Shown: positions 44,454 through 53,236, counted from the stretch's first letter. The stretch: 64,000 nt of DNA from Stenotrophomonas sp. Iso1 (GCF_027497995.1 NZ_JAODBT010000001.1:1514488-1578487), one strand, 5' to 3'. Notes: generated by a model from the letters alone, not told the origin. Numbers and translations: made by a program.

Positions 44454-45497
44454 ATGGAACTGCGTCCAGAACAGTTGGTGACTCAGGCTGCGTCCTCGGC
44501 CTTGGCGCCCGTCTATTTGATTGCTGGTCCTGAATTGCTGCGGGTCATCGAAGCGGCCGATGCGGTGCGTGCCAAGGCCCGCGCCGAGGGCATTGGTGAG
44601 CGCGAGGTGTTCGACGCCGATGGCCGCGACTTTGACTGGAGCCAGTTGTCGTCAAGTTTCAATGCGCCCAGTTTGTTCAGTGCGCGTCGTCTGGTGGAGG
44701 TGCGCCTGCCTAGCGGCAAGCCCGGCAAGGAGGGGGCGGAAGTCATTAGTGATTTCTGCGCACGTCCGCCACCGGATGTGGTGCTGCTGATCACTGCGGG
44801 CGAGTGGAGCAAGGCCCATCAAGGCAAATGGGCCGAGGCCGTTTCCAAGGCCGGTGTGCTGTCGGTGGCTTGGGCCATCAAGCCGCACGAGCTGGGTGAC
44901 TGGATCGAGCGGCGTCTGCGGGCCAAGGGCCTGCGTGCCGATCCGGCTGCCGTGCAGCGGTTGAGCGAGCGGGTGGAAGGCAATCTGCTGGCCGCTGCGC
45001 AGGAAATCGACAAGCTGGCGTTGTTGGCCGATGGCCAGCCGCTTGATGTGGCAAAAATGGAATCGTTGGTAGCCGATGCGGCTCGTTACGACGTGTTCCG
45101 CCTCAACGAGGCCGCATTCTCCGGTCAGCCGCAGGCAGTGCTGCGCATGCTCGCTGGCCTGCGTGGCGAAGGCGAGGCCGTGGCGGCGTTGATGCCCATG
45201 GTGATCCGCGAACTGCTGCTCACCGCTGGGCTGGCCCGGGTGCAGGCCACCGGGGGCAACCTGGGCAGTGAGATGAAGGCCAAGGGCATTTGGGAATCGC
45301 GCCAGGCGCCGTTCAAGCGAGCACTACAACGGCATCCGGATCCGCGCCGGTGGGAGCGTTTTGTGGCCGAAGCCTCGCTGGTGGACCGCATGGCAAAGGG
45401 GCGCGCCGACGGCGATCCCTGGTTGGCACTGGAGCGCCTGCTGATCGCCCTGGCTGAGGCGCGTGCGGTGCGATTGCTGGCGCGCGGAGTGCGTTGA
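44454..45497 (+). CDS. holA: DNA polymerase III delta subunit
   Basis: HolA is the clamp-loader subunit that opens the beta sliding clamp. The 347-residue protein shows the usual three-part layout: an N-terminal AAA-like domain (APVYLIAGPELLRVIEAADA, VFDADGRDFDWSQLSSSFNA, LFSARRLVEVRLPSGKPGKE), a middle domain (EGNLLAAAQEIDKLALLADG) and a C-terminal collar domain (VMIRELLLTAGLARV-like segment and PDPRRWERFVAEASLVDRMA). It lacks an active Walker A, as is normal for delta. AGGAG precedes the ATG. It starts 43 bases after lptE, and nadD begins one base after its stop. Confidence 0.95.
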   Translation: MELRPEQLVTQAASSALAPVYLIAGPELLRVIEAADAVRAKARAEGIGEREVFDADGRDFDWSQLSSSFNAPSLFSARRLVEVRLPSGKPGKEGAEVISDFCARPPPDVVLLITAGEWSKAHQGKWAEAVSKAGVLSVAWAIKPHELGDWIERRLRAKGLRADPAAVQRLSERVEGNLLAAAQEIDKLALLADGQPLDVAKMESLVADAARYDVFRLNEAAFSGQPQAVLRMLAGLRGEGEAVAALMPMVIRELLLTAGLARVQATGGNLGSEMKAKGIWESRQAPFKRALQRHPDPRRWERFVAEASLVDRMAKGRADGDPWLALERLLIALAEARAVRLLARGVR

Positions 45498-45498
45498 C

Positions 45499-46203
45499 GT
45501 GCAGCAACCGTCTGCATCACCCGCCGAGCTGGCCGCGGCCGGGATGTTGATGTTCTACGGCGGCACTTTCGACCCGGTTCATAACGGTCACCTGGCCATT
45601 GCCCGCTGTGCGGCGCAGGAGTTGCAGGTGCCGGTCCGGCTGATGCCGGCTGCCGATCCCCCGCACCGCGCGCTGCCTGGGGCAGATGCCCGGCAACGCG
45701 CGCACATGCTGGAGCTGGCGGCAGCGGACGAGCCAGATTTGATCGTGGATCTGCGTGAATTGCAGCGTGCTGCACGGCGGCCCGGGGTGCCCTCGTGGAC
45801 GACGGATACCCTGCGCGATATCCGCGCTGAATTCGGGTTGTCGCGCCCGGTGGCCCTGTTGATGGGTGCCGATAGCCTGTTGGGATTGACCACGTGGCAT
45901 GAGTGGGAGCATTTGCTCGGCTTGGCTCATATCGTGGTGGCCGAGCGGCCAGGCAGTGTGTTGGATGGCACCTTGCCGCCGTTGCTGGCGGCCCACCTGC
46001 GGGATGCCTGGGCGCCGTCGATCAGGGCGCTTTCCAGTGCTGCCGGGCGGGTCTGGCGGCTGCATCAACCATTGCATGCTGAATCGGCGACGGCTGTGCG
46101 GGAGCTGATCGCCAGCGGCGGCCAGTGGCGGTCCCTGGTTCCGGCGAAAGTGGCTGACTACATTCAGACTGAGGGCCTGTATGGCTGCCATGCATCGTCG
46201 TGA
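45499..46203 (+). CDS. nadD: Nicotinate-nucleotide adenylyltransferase
   Basis: NadD converts nicotinate mononucleotide and ATP to deamido-NAD. The nucleotidyltransferase motif GGTFDPVHNGH lies at residues 21-31 of the form started at GTG 45499. The LLMGADSLLGLTTWHEWEHL block is characteristic, and the C-terminal SxTxxR-like motif appears as HAESATAVREL, where the usual ISST is replaced by ESAT. The GTG start has GGAG ten bases upstream and sits one base after the holA stop. ATG codons at 45544 and 45550 are alternatives that would remove a 15-17-residue extension. The change in the SxT motif is conservative, so activity is expected. Confidence 0.93.
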   Translation: MQQPSASPAELAAAGMLMFYGGTFDPVHNGHLAIARCAAQELQVPVRLMPAADPPHRALPGADARQRAHMLELAAADEPDLIVDLRELQRAARRPGVPSWTTDTLRDIRAEFGLSRPVALLMGADSLLGLTTWHEWEHLLGLAHIVVAERPGSVLDGTLPPLLAAHLRDAWAPSIRALSSAAGRVWRLHQPLHAESATAVRELIASGGQWRSLVPAKVADYIQTEGLYGCHASS

Positions 46204-46210
46204 ATGCCTG

Positions 46211-46232
46211 TTTCGGCTGGGTTCTCTATAAT
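46211..46232 (+). promoter_or_regulatory. rsfS: Possible sigma-70 promoter of rsfS
   Basis: A perfect TATAAT lies at 46227-46232, 30 bases before the rsfS start codon. The -35 region is weak. Transcription would begin near 46239 and give a leader of about 23 bases. Confidence 0.45.
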
Positions 46233-46261
46233 CGACCCCTTATTCATCGAGTTCTGCTGCT

Positions 46262-46681
46262 TTGACCATCGAAGCCCAAGTCATCAAGACCCAATTGCCC
46301 AGCCCGCCGCCGTCCGTTCCGGCCCTGCTGGCATCCGTTCATGCCGCGCTGGAAGAACTCAAGGCCCGGGACGCGGTCGAGATCGACGTGCGCGGCAAAT
46401 CCAGCGTCGCCGACTATATGGTTGTCGTCTCCGGCACCTCCACCCGTCACGTCAAGTCGATTGGTGACGAGGTCGTGCGTTTCGCCAAGAACCTTGGCGT
46501 CATGCCGTTGGGCGTGGAAGGCGAGCGTGAGGCCGAGTGGGTGCTGGTGGACCTGGGCGACGTGATCGTCCATGTGATGCTGCCGCGCGTACGTGAGCTC
46601 TATGCGCTGGAGCGCCTGTGGACGGTGGGTGACCAGCCGCCGTCGGCCTACGAGGATGAGGACGAGCAGAACGATCGCTGA
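46262..46681 (+). CDS. rsfS: Ribosomal silencing factor RsfS
   Basis: RsfS (YbeB) binds ribosomal protein L14 and blocks subunit joining in starved cells. The 139-residue protein contains the family core: [60 protein letters not shown] and [17 protein letters not shown]. The start appears to be the TTG at 46262. No Shine-Dalgarno is visible and no ATG lies nearby, so the start is the weak part of this call. An acidic tail ([10 protein letters not shown]) ends the protein. The gene sits between nadD and rlmH, the usual order. Confidence 0.93.
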   Translation: MTIEAQVIKTQLPSPPPSVPALLASVHAALEELKARDAVEIDVRGKSSVADYMVVVSGTSTRHVKSIGDEVVRFAKNLGVMPLGVEGEREAEWVLVDLGDVIVHVMLPRVRELYALERLWTVGDQPPSAYEDEDEQNDR

Positions 46682-46704
46682 TCGCTCTGTGCTTCATGCT
46701 TCGC

Positions 46705-46732
46705 GACGGCGCCGCAGGGCGCCGTCTTCGTT
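46705..46732 (+). terminator. Hairpin between rsfS and rlmH
   Basis: GACGGCGCC and GGCGCCGTC form a perfect 9-base stem with a 4-base loop, followed by TTCGTTT. It may reduce read-through from rsfS to rlmH; the T-run is short. Confidence 0.5.
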
Positions 46733-46756
46733 TCAACGCCACCCCGAGGTCGCACC

Positions 46757-47227
46757 ATGAAAGCCAGATTGATCGCCACCGGTGAGCGGGCACCGTCCTG
46801 GGTGGCGCAGGGGTTTGCCGAGTATCAGAAGCGGTTGTCGCATTGGCTCCCGTTGGAACTGGTGGAAATCGAGCCGGGCCTGCGTGGCAAAGGTCGCGAC
46901 CCGAAGCGCGCCATCGAGGACGAAGGTAAGCGTGTGCTGGCCGCGTTGCCGAAGAATGCGTATGTCGTCGCGCTGGATGTACCGGGCCGCCAGCTCAGTT
47001 CCGAACAATTGGCGCAGCGTCTGGAGCATTGGCGTTCGCAAGGCCGCGATCTGGCGTTCCTGATCGGTGGCCCGGAAGGCCATGCGGCTGAAGTGTCAGC
47101 AATGGCCGATGAAAAGTGGTCGATTGGCCCGCTGACCTTGCCGCATATGTTGGTTCGGCTGGTTGTCGCCGAGCAGTTGTATCGCGCAGCGGCAATGTTG
47201 GCCAATCACCCCTACCATCGCGCGTAA
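46757..47227 (+). CDS. rlmH: 23S rRNA pseudouridine-1915 N3-methyltransferase
   Basis: RlmH methylates pseudouridine 1915 in helix 69 of 23S rRNA. At 156 residues it has the normal length for this SPOUT-class enzyme. The knot region carries LAFLIGGPEGHAAEVSAMAD and the C-terminus reads LPHMLVRLVVAEQLYRAAAM followed by NHPYHR, all strongly conserved. The N-terminus MKARLIATGERAPSWVAQGF is also typical. It follows rsfS, as in most proteobacteria. tRNA-Asn follows 24 bases after its stop. Confidence 0.97.
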   Translation: MKARLIATGERAPSWVAQGFAEYQKRLSHWLPLELVEIEPGLRGKGRDPKRAIEDEGKRVLAALPKNAYVVALDVPGRQLSSEQLAQRLEHWRSQGRDLAFLIGGPEGHAAEVSAMADEKWSIGPLTLPHMLVRLVVAEQLYRAAAMLANHPYHRA

Positions 47228-47251
47228 CATGCGTATAGAATGCGCGTCCCC

Positions 47252-47328
47252 GCCCGAATAGCTCAGCCGGTTAGAGCACTTGACTGTTAATCAGGGGGTC
47301 GTTGGTTCGAGTCCAACTTCGGGCGCCA
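47252..47328 (+). tRNA. tRNA-Asn (GTT), copy 1
   Basis: The gene folds into a full cloverleaf: acceptor GCCCGAA/TTCGGGC, D-arm GCTCAGCCGGTTAGAGC, anticodon arm with loop CTGTTAA (anticodon GTT), T-arm with GGTTCGAGTCC, and an encoded CCA. TAGAAT at 47236-47241 is a likely -10 element. The mature sequence is identical to the tRNA-Asn on the opposite strand at 47708-47784. Confidence 0.97.
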
Positions 47329-47335
47329 AATACTG

Positions 47336-47366
47336 AAAAAGCCGCGAGAAATCGCGGCTTTTTCTT
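47336..47366 (+). terminator. Terminator of tRNA-Asn copy 1
   Basis: AAAAAGCCGCGA / TCGCGGCTTTTT with a 4-base GAAA loop is a perfect rho-independent terminator 8 bases after the tRNA. It can work in both directions. Confidence 0.9.
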
Positions 47367-47666
47367 TGCCTGTTCACCAGCCGGTTCGAGCATGCGATAC
47401 AGCACTGCATCCCATGCATCCGTGCTGCAGATATCGCGCTTAGGTGGGGATGGAATTCCGGCATTCGTGGCAGCCGCGGCCGAAATGCTGACGAAGGTCG
47501 CGCGTCCTGGAGAGTCGCGGATTGAAGCACCGGGATTTCATTCTGATCTACGGTTGGCTGTACCGCTTCATGGGTGGCGGGCAGCTTTTCGCAGAATCGG
47601 CTTAAGTCGCGAACGAGCAGGGCGTGAGTGATGTCAACGTGTCGCCGGCCACACGCATCAAGCAAC
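47367..47666. other. 300-base interval between convergent tRNA-Asn terminators
   Basis: No credible gene lies between the two terminators. Reading frames here on either strand lack ribosome-binding sites. The minus-strand frame that ends in VGLEPTTP runs into antisense tRNA and is a known annotation artefact. Confidence 0.6.
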
Positions 47667-47701
47667 AAAAAAAGCCTGCGATTGCTCGCAGGCTTTTTTA
47701 T
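47667..47701 (-). terminator. Terminator of tRNA-Asn copy 2
   Basis: AAAAAAAGCCTGCGA / TCGCAGGCTTTTTT flanks a 4-base loop. On the minus strand it follows the second tRNA-Asn by 7 bases and has T-runs in both directions. Confidence 0.9.
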
Positions 47702-47707
47702 TTAATC

Positions 47708-47784
47708 TGGCGCCCGAAGTTGGACTCGAACCAACGACCCCCTGATTAACAGTCAAGTGCTCTAACCGGCTGAGCTATTCGGGC
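47708..47784 (-). tRNA. tRNA-Asn (GTT), copy 2
   Basis: Base for base this is the reverse complement of the tRNA-Asn at 47252-47328, CCA included. Upstream it also shares TAGAATGCGCxTCCCC with copy 1 (one mismatch), so promoter and gene were duplicated together in inverted orientation. Confidence 0.97.
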
Positions 47785-47845
47785 GGGGAGGCGCATTCTA
47801 ATCGCCCTGAGCGGGGCGTGCAACCATTCATCTAACGCTGTTTGC

Positions 47846-48409
47846 TTATTCAACGCAGGATTGCGGTGTCTTGGGTCGCTGACTGCGTGGCCGCCCGGCG
47901 TTGTTGACGATGACCTGCGCGAGTATCGTGCCCTCCTTGCTGCAGATGGAAATGGTCAGGTTGGAACCGGCGCTGCGCCCGTCCGGTTGGTAGCGGATGT
48001 TGGATCTGCCGCGTGTGCTGACGAGCCTGAGTGTTGATGAGGTGGGATGGATGTCGTTGCGGACGATATCGGCGGGATCTTCGGGCGTGCGCTTGCCGGC
48101 GCGGTCAACAAACACCAGCCAGCCGATGCTCCAGTCGTTCCCGCCGCTACAGCTGCGGCCATCGAGCGACGGGCACAGCACTGCCGGCTTCCGGTGGGTT
48201 ACGGCGGTCATCCGCGCCAGCTGCAGGTGATGGATCAGGGCGTGCTCGGCGGCAATGGCGCGGTGCCGCTCCAGCAGAGCCGACAGGGGCGGCGCGGCGA
48301 TGGCGGCCAGCAATGCGAACACCGCCAGGCAGACCACCAGCTCGATCAAGGTGAAACCATGCGGCAAGGGAGTGGGCCGTTGCCGCACGGAGTTGGGAGG
48401 GCTGGGCAT
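47846..48409 (-). CDS. GspH/FimT-type pseudopilin
   Basis: The 187-residue protein has a prepilin leader ending PLPHG (G18), followed by FTLIELVVCLAVFALLAAIA, with the conserved Glu five residues after the cleavage site. The following block AEHALIHHLQLARMTAVTHR matches GspH/FimT minor pilins. A cysteine pair (CPSLDGRSC) and a C-terminal cysteine (near QSCVE) may form disulphides, common in FimT/FimU. Its cleavage would need PilD, not the TadV enzyme, because the leader is of class a type. No other type IV or type II secretion gene is nearby, so it is an orphan. The ATG at 48409 gives a leader of usual length; upstream extension is rejected. Confidence 0.85.
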   Translation of the reverse strand: MPSPPNSVRQRPTPLPHGFTLIELVVCLAVFALLAAIAAPPLSALLERHRAIAAEHALIHHLQLARMTAVTHRKPAVLCPSLDGRSCSGGNDWSIGWLVFVDRAGKRTPEDPADIVRNDIHPTSSTLRLVSTRGRSNIRYQPDGRSAGSNLTISICSKEGTILAQVIVNNAGRPRSQRPKTPQSCVE

Positions 48410-48561
48410 GCGCGGCCTTGCCGGATGGGGTCGGCTAGGGTTGCTGGCCGGAGAAGGGCCGGCAGTCAGCCGATGGCGTGGCTGAACGTGGGGCAGATCC
48501 ATGGCGGGTCGTCATCCCCCTGCTGGCTATACTGGGCAGTCCACGCAGGCCAGTGCTCCTT

Positions 48562-50577
48562 ATGTCCGATCGCTTTCAGCTTGTATCGCCGTATTCCCCG
48601 GCCGGTGACCAGCCCGCTGCCATCGAGAAACTGGTCGCCAACTTCGAGGCCGGTATTGCCAAGCAGACGCTCCTCGGCGTCACCGGCTCGGGCAAGACCT
48701 ACACCATTGCCAATGTCGTGCAGCAGGTGCAGCGCCCCACGTTGGTGATGGCGCCGAACAAGACGCTGGCCGCGCAGTTGTATGGTGAATTCAAGGCGTT
48801 CTTCCCGCACAACGCGGTGGAGTACTTCGTCAGTTATTACGACTACTACCAACCCGAGGCGTATGTGCCGTCGTCGGACACCTTCATCGAGAAGGACAGT
48901 TCGATCAATGAGCATATTGAGCAGATGCGTCTGGCCGCGACCAAGACCTTGTTGTCGCGTCCGGATGCGATTGTGGTGGCGACGGTGTCGGCGATCTACG
49001 GCCTCGGCGCGCCCGAGGACTACCTGTCGCTGCGGTTGATCCTGTCAACGGGCGAGCGTATCGACCAGCGTGATTTGATCAAACACCTCACCCAGCTGCA
49101 GTACTCGCGTAACGAATACGAACTGCAGCGCGGCACGTTCCGCGTACGTGGTGAAGTCATTGATGTGTTCCCCGCCGAACTGGACAACGAGGCGGTGCGC
49201 ATTGAGTTGTTTGATGGCGAAATCGAGCAGCTGAGCATGTTTGACCCGCTCACTGGCGAAAGCCTGCGCAAGATGCAGCGCTACACCATTTACCCGAAGA
49301 CCCACTACGCCACCACGCGCGAGCGGGTGTTGGCCGCTGTGGAGACCATCAAGGTAGAGCTGAAGGAGCGGTTGGAGCAGTTGTACGCACAGAACAAGCT
49401 GGTGGAAGCGCAGCGCCTGGCGCAGCGCACCCAGTTCGATCTGGAAATGATGGCCGAGGTGGGTTACTGCAACGGTATCGAAAACTACTCGCGGCATCTC
49501 ACCGGCAAGGCGCCCGGCGAGCCACCGCCGACACTGTTCGACTACCTGCCGGCCGATGCGTTGCTGGTGATCGATGAATCACACGTCACCATTCCGCAGA
49601 TTGGCGCCATGTACAAAGGCGACCGTTCGCGCAAAGAGACGCTGGTGGAGTTCGGTTTCCGTATGCCGTCGGCGTTGGACAACCGCCCGCTGCGTTTTGA
49701 GGAATGGGAGGCACGTTCGCCACGCAGTATTTATGTGTCGGCTACTCCGGGTCCGTATGAGTTGCGTGAATCCGGTGATGACATCACCGAGTTGGTGGTA
49801 CGCCCCACTGGCCTGATCGATCCACAGATCGAGATCCGCCCGGTCGGCACACAGGTGGATGACCTGATGTCCGAATGCAATGCGCGCATCAAGATGGGCG
49901 ACCGCGTGTTGGTGACGACGTTGACCAAACGCATGGCGGAGAACCTCACCGAGTACCTGAGTGAGCACGGCATTCGCGTGCGTTACCTGCACTCGGACAT
50001 CGACACGGTCGAGCGCGTGGAAATCATTCGCGATCTGCGTCTTGGCAAATTCGATGTGCTGGTCGGCATCAATCTGCTGCGCGAGGGCTTGGATATGCCG
50101 GAGGTGTCGCTGGTCGCCATCCTCGATGCGGACAAGGAGGGCTTCCTGCGTTCAAGTGGCTCGCTGATCCAGACCATCGGCCGCGCTGCGCGAAACCTGC
50201 GCGGCAAAGCGATTCTCTACGCCGACAAAATGACCCGCTCGATGCGGGTGGCCATCGAAGAGACGGACCGCCGCAGGCAGAAACAGGTGGAGTACAACGA
50301 AGCTCACGGCATCGTTCCCAAATCGGTCGCTCGGCCGATTGTCGACATTCTGGAAGGTGCACACGACGAGGGCTCCGCCAAGTCGTCTGCCAAGGGCAAG
50401 GGCCGTCGCGTGGCTGAGCCCGAGGCGGACTACCTGCCGATGGAGCCGGCCCGTCTGGTGGCCCGGATCAAGGAGCTGGAACAGAAGATGTACCAGCACG
50501 CGCGTGACTTGGAGTTCGAGGACGCAGCCCGCGTGCGCGACCAGATTCACCGCCTGAAGGAGGCGAATCTGGGTTGA
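48562..50577 (+). CDS. uvrB: Excinuclease ABC subunit B
   Basis: UvrB is the damage-verifying helicase-like subunit of nucleotide excision repair. The 671-residue protein contains Walker [11 protein letters not shown] near residue 38 and the beta-hairpin region [20 protein letters not shown]. The DEAD-like motif is in [12 protein letters not shown], helicase motifs V and VI are [14 protein letters not shown] and [13 protein letters not shown], and a C-terminal UVR motif ([19 protein letters not shown]) contacts UvrC. Length and motifs match the family. MSDRFQLV is the expected N-terminus. TATACT at 48528-48533 may be its -10 box; I did not find a convincing SOS box. Confidence 0.97.
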   Translation: MSDRFQLVSPYSPAGDQPAAIEKLVANFEAGIAKQTLLGVTGSGKTYTIANVVQQVQRPTLVMAPNKTLAAQLYGEFKAFFPHNAVEYFVSYYDYYQPEAYVPSSDTFIEKDSSINEHIEQMRLAATKTLLSRPDAIVVATVSAIYGLGAPEDYLSLRLILSTGERIDQRDLIKHLTQLQYSRNEYELQRGTFRVRGEVIDVFPAELDNEAVRIELFDGEIEQLSMFDPLTGESLRKMQRYTIYPKTHYATTRERVLAAVETIKVELKERLEQLYAQNKLVEAQRLAQRTQFDLEMMAEVGYCNGIENYSRHLTGKAPGEPPPTLFDYLPADALLVIDESHVTIPQIGAMYKGDRSRKETLVEFGFRMPSALDNRPLRFEEWEARSPRSIYVSATPGPYELRESGDDITELVVRPTGLIDPQIEIRPVGTQVDDLMSECNARIKMGDRVLVTTLTKRMAENLTEYLSEHGIRVRYLHSDIDTVERVEIIRDLRLGKFDVLVGINLLREGLDMPEVSLVAILDADKEGFLRSSGSLIQTIGRAARNLRGKAILYADKMTRSMRVAIEETDRRRQKQVEYNEAHGIVPKSVARPIVDILEGAHDEGSAKSSAKGKGRRVAEPEADYLPMEPARLVARIKELEQKMYQHARDLEFEDAARVRDQIHRLKEANLG

Positions 50578-50610
50578 GGAAGGCAATGTGAAGATTTTTG
50601 CAGAAATCTA

Positions 50611-50639
50611 TTGTCCTTCCCTGTTCCGTTGGTTAAGAT
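50611..50639 (+). promoter_or_regulatory. Sigma-70 promoter of tRNA-Val
   Basis: TTGTCC (50611-50616) and TAAGAT (50634-50639) are 17 bases apart, a near-consensus sigma-70 promoter. Transcription should begin around 50646, about 29 bases before the tRNA. Confidence 0.65.
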
Positions 50640-50674
50640 ACGCGCCCTCGCAGCGAAGAAATTGTTGCTGAGAA

Positions 50675-50749
50675 GGGCGGTTAGCTCAGCGGTAGAGCAC
50701 TACCTTGACATGGTAGGGGTCACAGGTTCGAACCCTGTACCGCCCACCA
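50675..50749 (+). tRNA. tRNA-Val (GAC)
   Basis: A complete cloverleaf: acceptor GGGCGGT/ACCGCCC, D-arm GCTCAGCGGTAGAGC, anticodon stem CTACC/GGTAG with loop TTGACAT (anticodon GAC), T-arm CAGGTTCGAACCCTG, and an encoded CCA. The region downstream is gene-poor. Confidence 0.96.
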
Positions 50750-51232
50750 CTTTAAGCCTAGATGTAGCAGCGCTTTCAGTGGATGAATTGATGGGGTCCG
50801 CGGGTCAACTGACCCCACATCGACCCCAGTCAACTCCGGTAGTCCCGGAATATTTTTCGCCAGATCGGCGAGCATCTCAATTATTGCTTTTCGCGCCACT
50901 TCACTCGGCGATGTCACGCTGTGGTCGCCCGCGAAGTCATTGGTCAGTTGCTTGCGTCAGTTGCTTGAGCACGCCAAGAGGGCCGTGCTCAAGCGCAGTC
51001 AGTAGGCCGTTCAACGTGTTGCGAGAGGCCGGGCTTGCGGGTTTTGCCCACTCGATGAATCAGTAGCGGTGTGGTGCCGGCTGTCACTATCGCCCTCGCG
51101 AGGCGAGCATATGCGTGTCGTGCGATATGACGACCAACGTCGCTGCGCGCCATCGACAAGCCAACTAGAGCGACTTCGCGCAGATTCAGATGTTGCGGCA
51201 GTTCTTCGGCATGGCAATTTATCTCTCTTGGT
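50750..51232. other. Gap downstream of tRNA-Val, with a coding-like fragment
   Basis: No intact gene is evident. On the minus strand, roughly 50750-50959, a short frame looks protein-like (SPSEVARKAIIEMLADLAKN, IPGLPELTGVDVGSVDP). It runs into the antisense tRNA and has no upstream continuation. It may be the remains of a gene brought in at the tRNA 3' end, or chance. Confidence 0.3.
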
Positions 51233-52312
51233 TCACGCGCTGGCTGGCAGCAGGGTTTGCATGAAGGGATAGTCCGTGTAGCCGTGTGCGTCGCCGCCGT
51301 AGAAGGTGGCCGGGTCTGCTTCGTTGAGCGCGGCACCACTGCGAAGGCGCGCAACCAAATCTGGGTTGGCCAATGCCCAGCGTCCCACTGAAGCCATGTC
51401 GGCCAGGCCGGTATCGATATCCGCTGCCAAGGCCTGCAAGGGGCGATCAATCCGATTGAGAATCAGGGTGCCCGGCCAACGGCGGCGAAGTTCAGTCAGC
51501 AACGTGTCGTCACCGCTATGTGCCAAATGCAGGTAAGCCAGTGGGTGTTTGGCCAGTTCCGAGACAAGGTGGTGGTAGAGCGGATCGCGCTCGGCACCTT
51601 CATCAATGTTTCCAAACCGCGACCCTGGCGACAGCCGGATGCCAGTGCGGTCGGCACCGATAGCGGCGCTGACGGCTTCCACCACTTCCAGTGCGAAGCG
51701 TGCCCGTTGGGCTATACCGCCGCCATAGCCGTCCTGTCGTTGGTTGGCATTGACCGAGAGAAATTGTTGGATGAGGTAGCCGTTGGCTGCGTGAATCTCT
51801 ACGCCATCTGCGCCGGCCTCGATGGCCAATGTCGCCGCGCGCGCATGATCGTCCACGGTGTCCTGAATCTGCGCACGTGACAACGCTCTGGGTGAGGGGA
51901 TGTCCTTCAGCCCACCTTGCGTGAACATCTTCTCTGCAGGCGCGATGGCAGACGGCGCCACCGGCTGGCGGTGGTGCGGGGTGTTGTCCGGGTGCGCTAT
52001 GCGGCCGGCATGCATCAACTGAATGAAGATATGGCCGCCTGCGTCGTGTACTGCGTGCGTCACTGCTGACCAGCCGGCAACATGTTCGGCGGTGTGGAGG
52101 CCGGGCGAGCCGTGATAACCCTGCCCGTCAGCGGAAGGCTGTGTGCCTTCGGCCACGATCAGACCAAAGCTGGCGCGTTGGGCGTAGTACTCAGCGGCCA
52201 ACGTTCCGGGCGTGCCATCAGCGTGTGCACGTGAGCGTGTGAGTGGTGCCATGGCCAATCGATTGGAAAGGCGAACTCGGCCCAACTCAATGGGGTTCCA
52301 TAAGCGGTTCAT
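51233..52312 (-). CDS. Old Yellow Enzyme family alkene reductase
   Basis: A 359-residue FMN-dependent ene-reductase of the OYE/NemA type. The N-terminus NPIELGRVRLSNRLAMAPLT is characteristic, and FIQLMHAGRIAHPDN follows. The catalytic/FMN region includes DGVEIHAANGYLIQQFLSVN with the substrate-binding HAAN motif. SVGRWALANPDLVARL near the end completes the phosphate-binding part. Such enzymes reduce activated C=C bonds in enones, nitro-compounds or quinones with NAD(P)H; the natural substrate is unknown. It is a soluble cytoplasmic enzyme. The gene stands alone, with a weak ribosome-binding site before its ATG. Confidence 0.93.
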   Translation of the reverse strand: MNRLWNPIELGRVRLSNRLAMAPLTRSRAHADGTPGTLAAEYYAQRASFGLIVAEGTQPSADGQGYHGSPGLHTAEHVAGWSAVTHAVHDAGGHIFIQLMHAGRIAHPDNTPHHRQPVAPSAIAPAEKMFTQGGLKDIPSPRALSRAQIQDTVDDHARAATLAIEAGADGVEIHAANGYLIQQFLSVNANQRQDGYGGGIAQRARFALEVVEAVSAAIGADRTGIRLSPGSRFGNIDEGAERDPLYHHLVSELAKHPLAYLHLAHSGDDTLLTELRRRWPGTLILNRIDRPLQALAADIDTGLADMASVGRWALANPDLVARLRSGAALNEADPATFYGGDAHGYTDYPFMQTLLPASA

Positions 52313-52403
52313 GCGGGATCTCGAAATAGTCGCCCAAGGCGGGATCGCCAGCTTGCTCGTGTCGAAATTGAGCTGATAGCTATAGCCGCTGGACGCTACG
52401 TCC

Positions 52404-52440
52404 TAAAAATGAGCCGTGGATATTCCCGCACGGCTTGTTT
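52404..52440. terminator. Bidirectional hairpin in the gene-poor stretch
   Basis: AGCCGTG (52412-52418) pairs with CACGGCT (52429-52435). AAAAAT flanks it on the left and TGTTTT on the right, so it can act as a terminator on either strand, though the stem is only 7 bases. No gene directly abuts it. Confidence 0.5.
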
Positions 52441-52841
52441 TCATCGACGCAGGTAATTTCTCAGTTGCGCTAAGCGCGACATGGGTAGGCCCAAAGTGTC
52501 GCTGTCGCGGTGGGTACGGGCATTGAGTTGTCACTTTTCTGCACACTCTTGAGCATGGTGGTTACTCCTGTGCCTGACTGAGGCGGCATGTTTGAACGCG
52601 CCCTCAGAGTGATATGGAATCGAGGAAATCAGGCGGGAGAGGAGGTTGGGCAACACCGTTCCATCGCTGTTGCTACTGTTTATGGGTACAGATGGTGGTC
52701 TGGTATGCATCGCGACGTCGTCATGGCAAAGGCAAGGGTTGGCGCAGTCAGCCCGCTGCCAAGTGCAGCGGTAAGGCCGCATTGAAATGCATAACCAAAT
52801 GCTGCCAAGGCATGACCGTTCGAGACTGATTGATGCGCACC

Positions 52842-52885
52842 AAAAAAAAACCGCCGAGCGTAAAGGCCTGGCGGGTTTTGTTCTT
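52842..52885. terminator. Hairpin with nine-A flank in the gene-poor stretch
   Basis: A run of nine A (52842-52850) precedes CCGCC, which pairs with GGCGG (52870-52874) before GTTTTGTTCTT. Read on the minus strand it ends in nine T and could terminate transcripts coming from the ccoG-like gene 360 bases away. Read on the plus strand it also resembles a terminator. Confidence 0.55.
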
Positions 52886-53236
52886 CGTTGGAGCTTGCGG
52901 TCCGTCTCAGGGGCAGTGCTTGACCGGAGCAAGGCTGCCGTAGTGTCGGTCCAGTGTGCGTGGCCTGGGCGACATTGAGTTGAGCAGGTTGCGAACAGCG
53001 GCGGTAGAGATCACTTGCCTGCTTTTGTTTCTGATTTCCGCAGCGTGTTTCGACGACCGTTGGTTGTGTTGGAGCAGGGCCGCGTCGGGCGGTTCTCATC
53101 CATCACCTCAGTGTGGACATCAGCTGGGTAGCGTCATGCTTGATGTCAGTTCCTCTGAGCTGATGTTTCAGTCGTCACGTTCGACGCTTTTGTCGCTGCA
53201 CGCGGACCGCATGCATGCGGCATCGCGTGCGCGGCT

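Larger units (their letters stand above)
52313..53236. other. Gene-poor stretch of about 920 bases
   Basis: No convincing protein gene is seen here on either strand. Frames of 60-140 codons exist but have poor codon character, no Shine-Dalgarno and no recognisable motif. The stretch holds two hairpins with A/T-runs (52407-52440 and 52842-52885). Three hundred bases or more lie between the ccoG-like stop and the second hairpin. It may contain a small RNA or decayed genes. Confidence 0.5.

Noticed and set aside
47291-47668. Minus-strand protein ending APEVGLEPTTP
   Set aside because: The end is the antisense of the tRNA-Asn gene, a familiar false protein in databases. The frame has no ribosome-binding site and crosses a terminator.
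48410-48561. SOS (LexA) box upstream of uvrB
   Set aside because: A CTG...CAG pair is present near 48524-48540 but the spacing is 11 rather than 10, and it does not fit the xanthomonad LexA pattern either.
50720-50917. Minus-strand protein ending WWAVQGSNL
   Set aside because: The end is antisense to tRNA-Val. Only the part beyond the tRNA looked at all protein-like and it is reported as a possible remnant.
52588-53099. Small genes in the gene-poor interval
   Set aside because: Several overlapping frames of 60-140 codons exist on both strands, but none has a ribosome-binding site, consistent codon use or a known motif.
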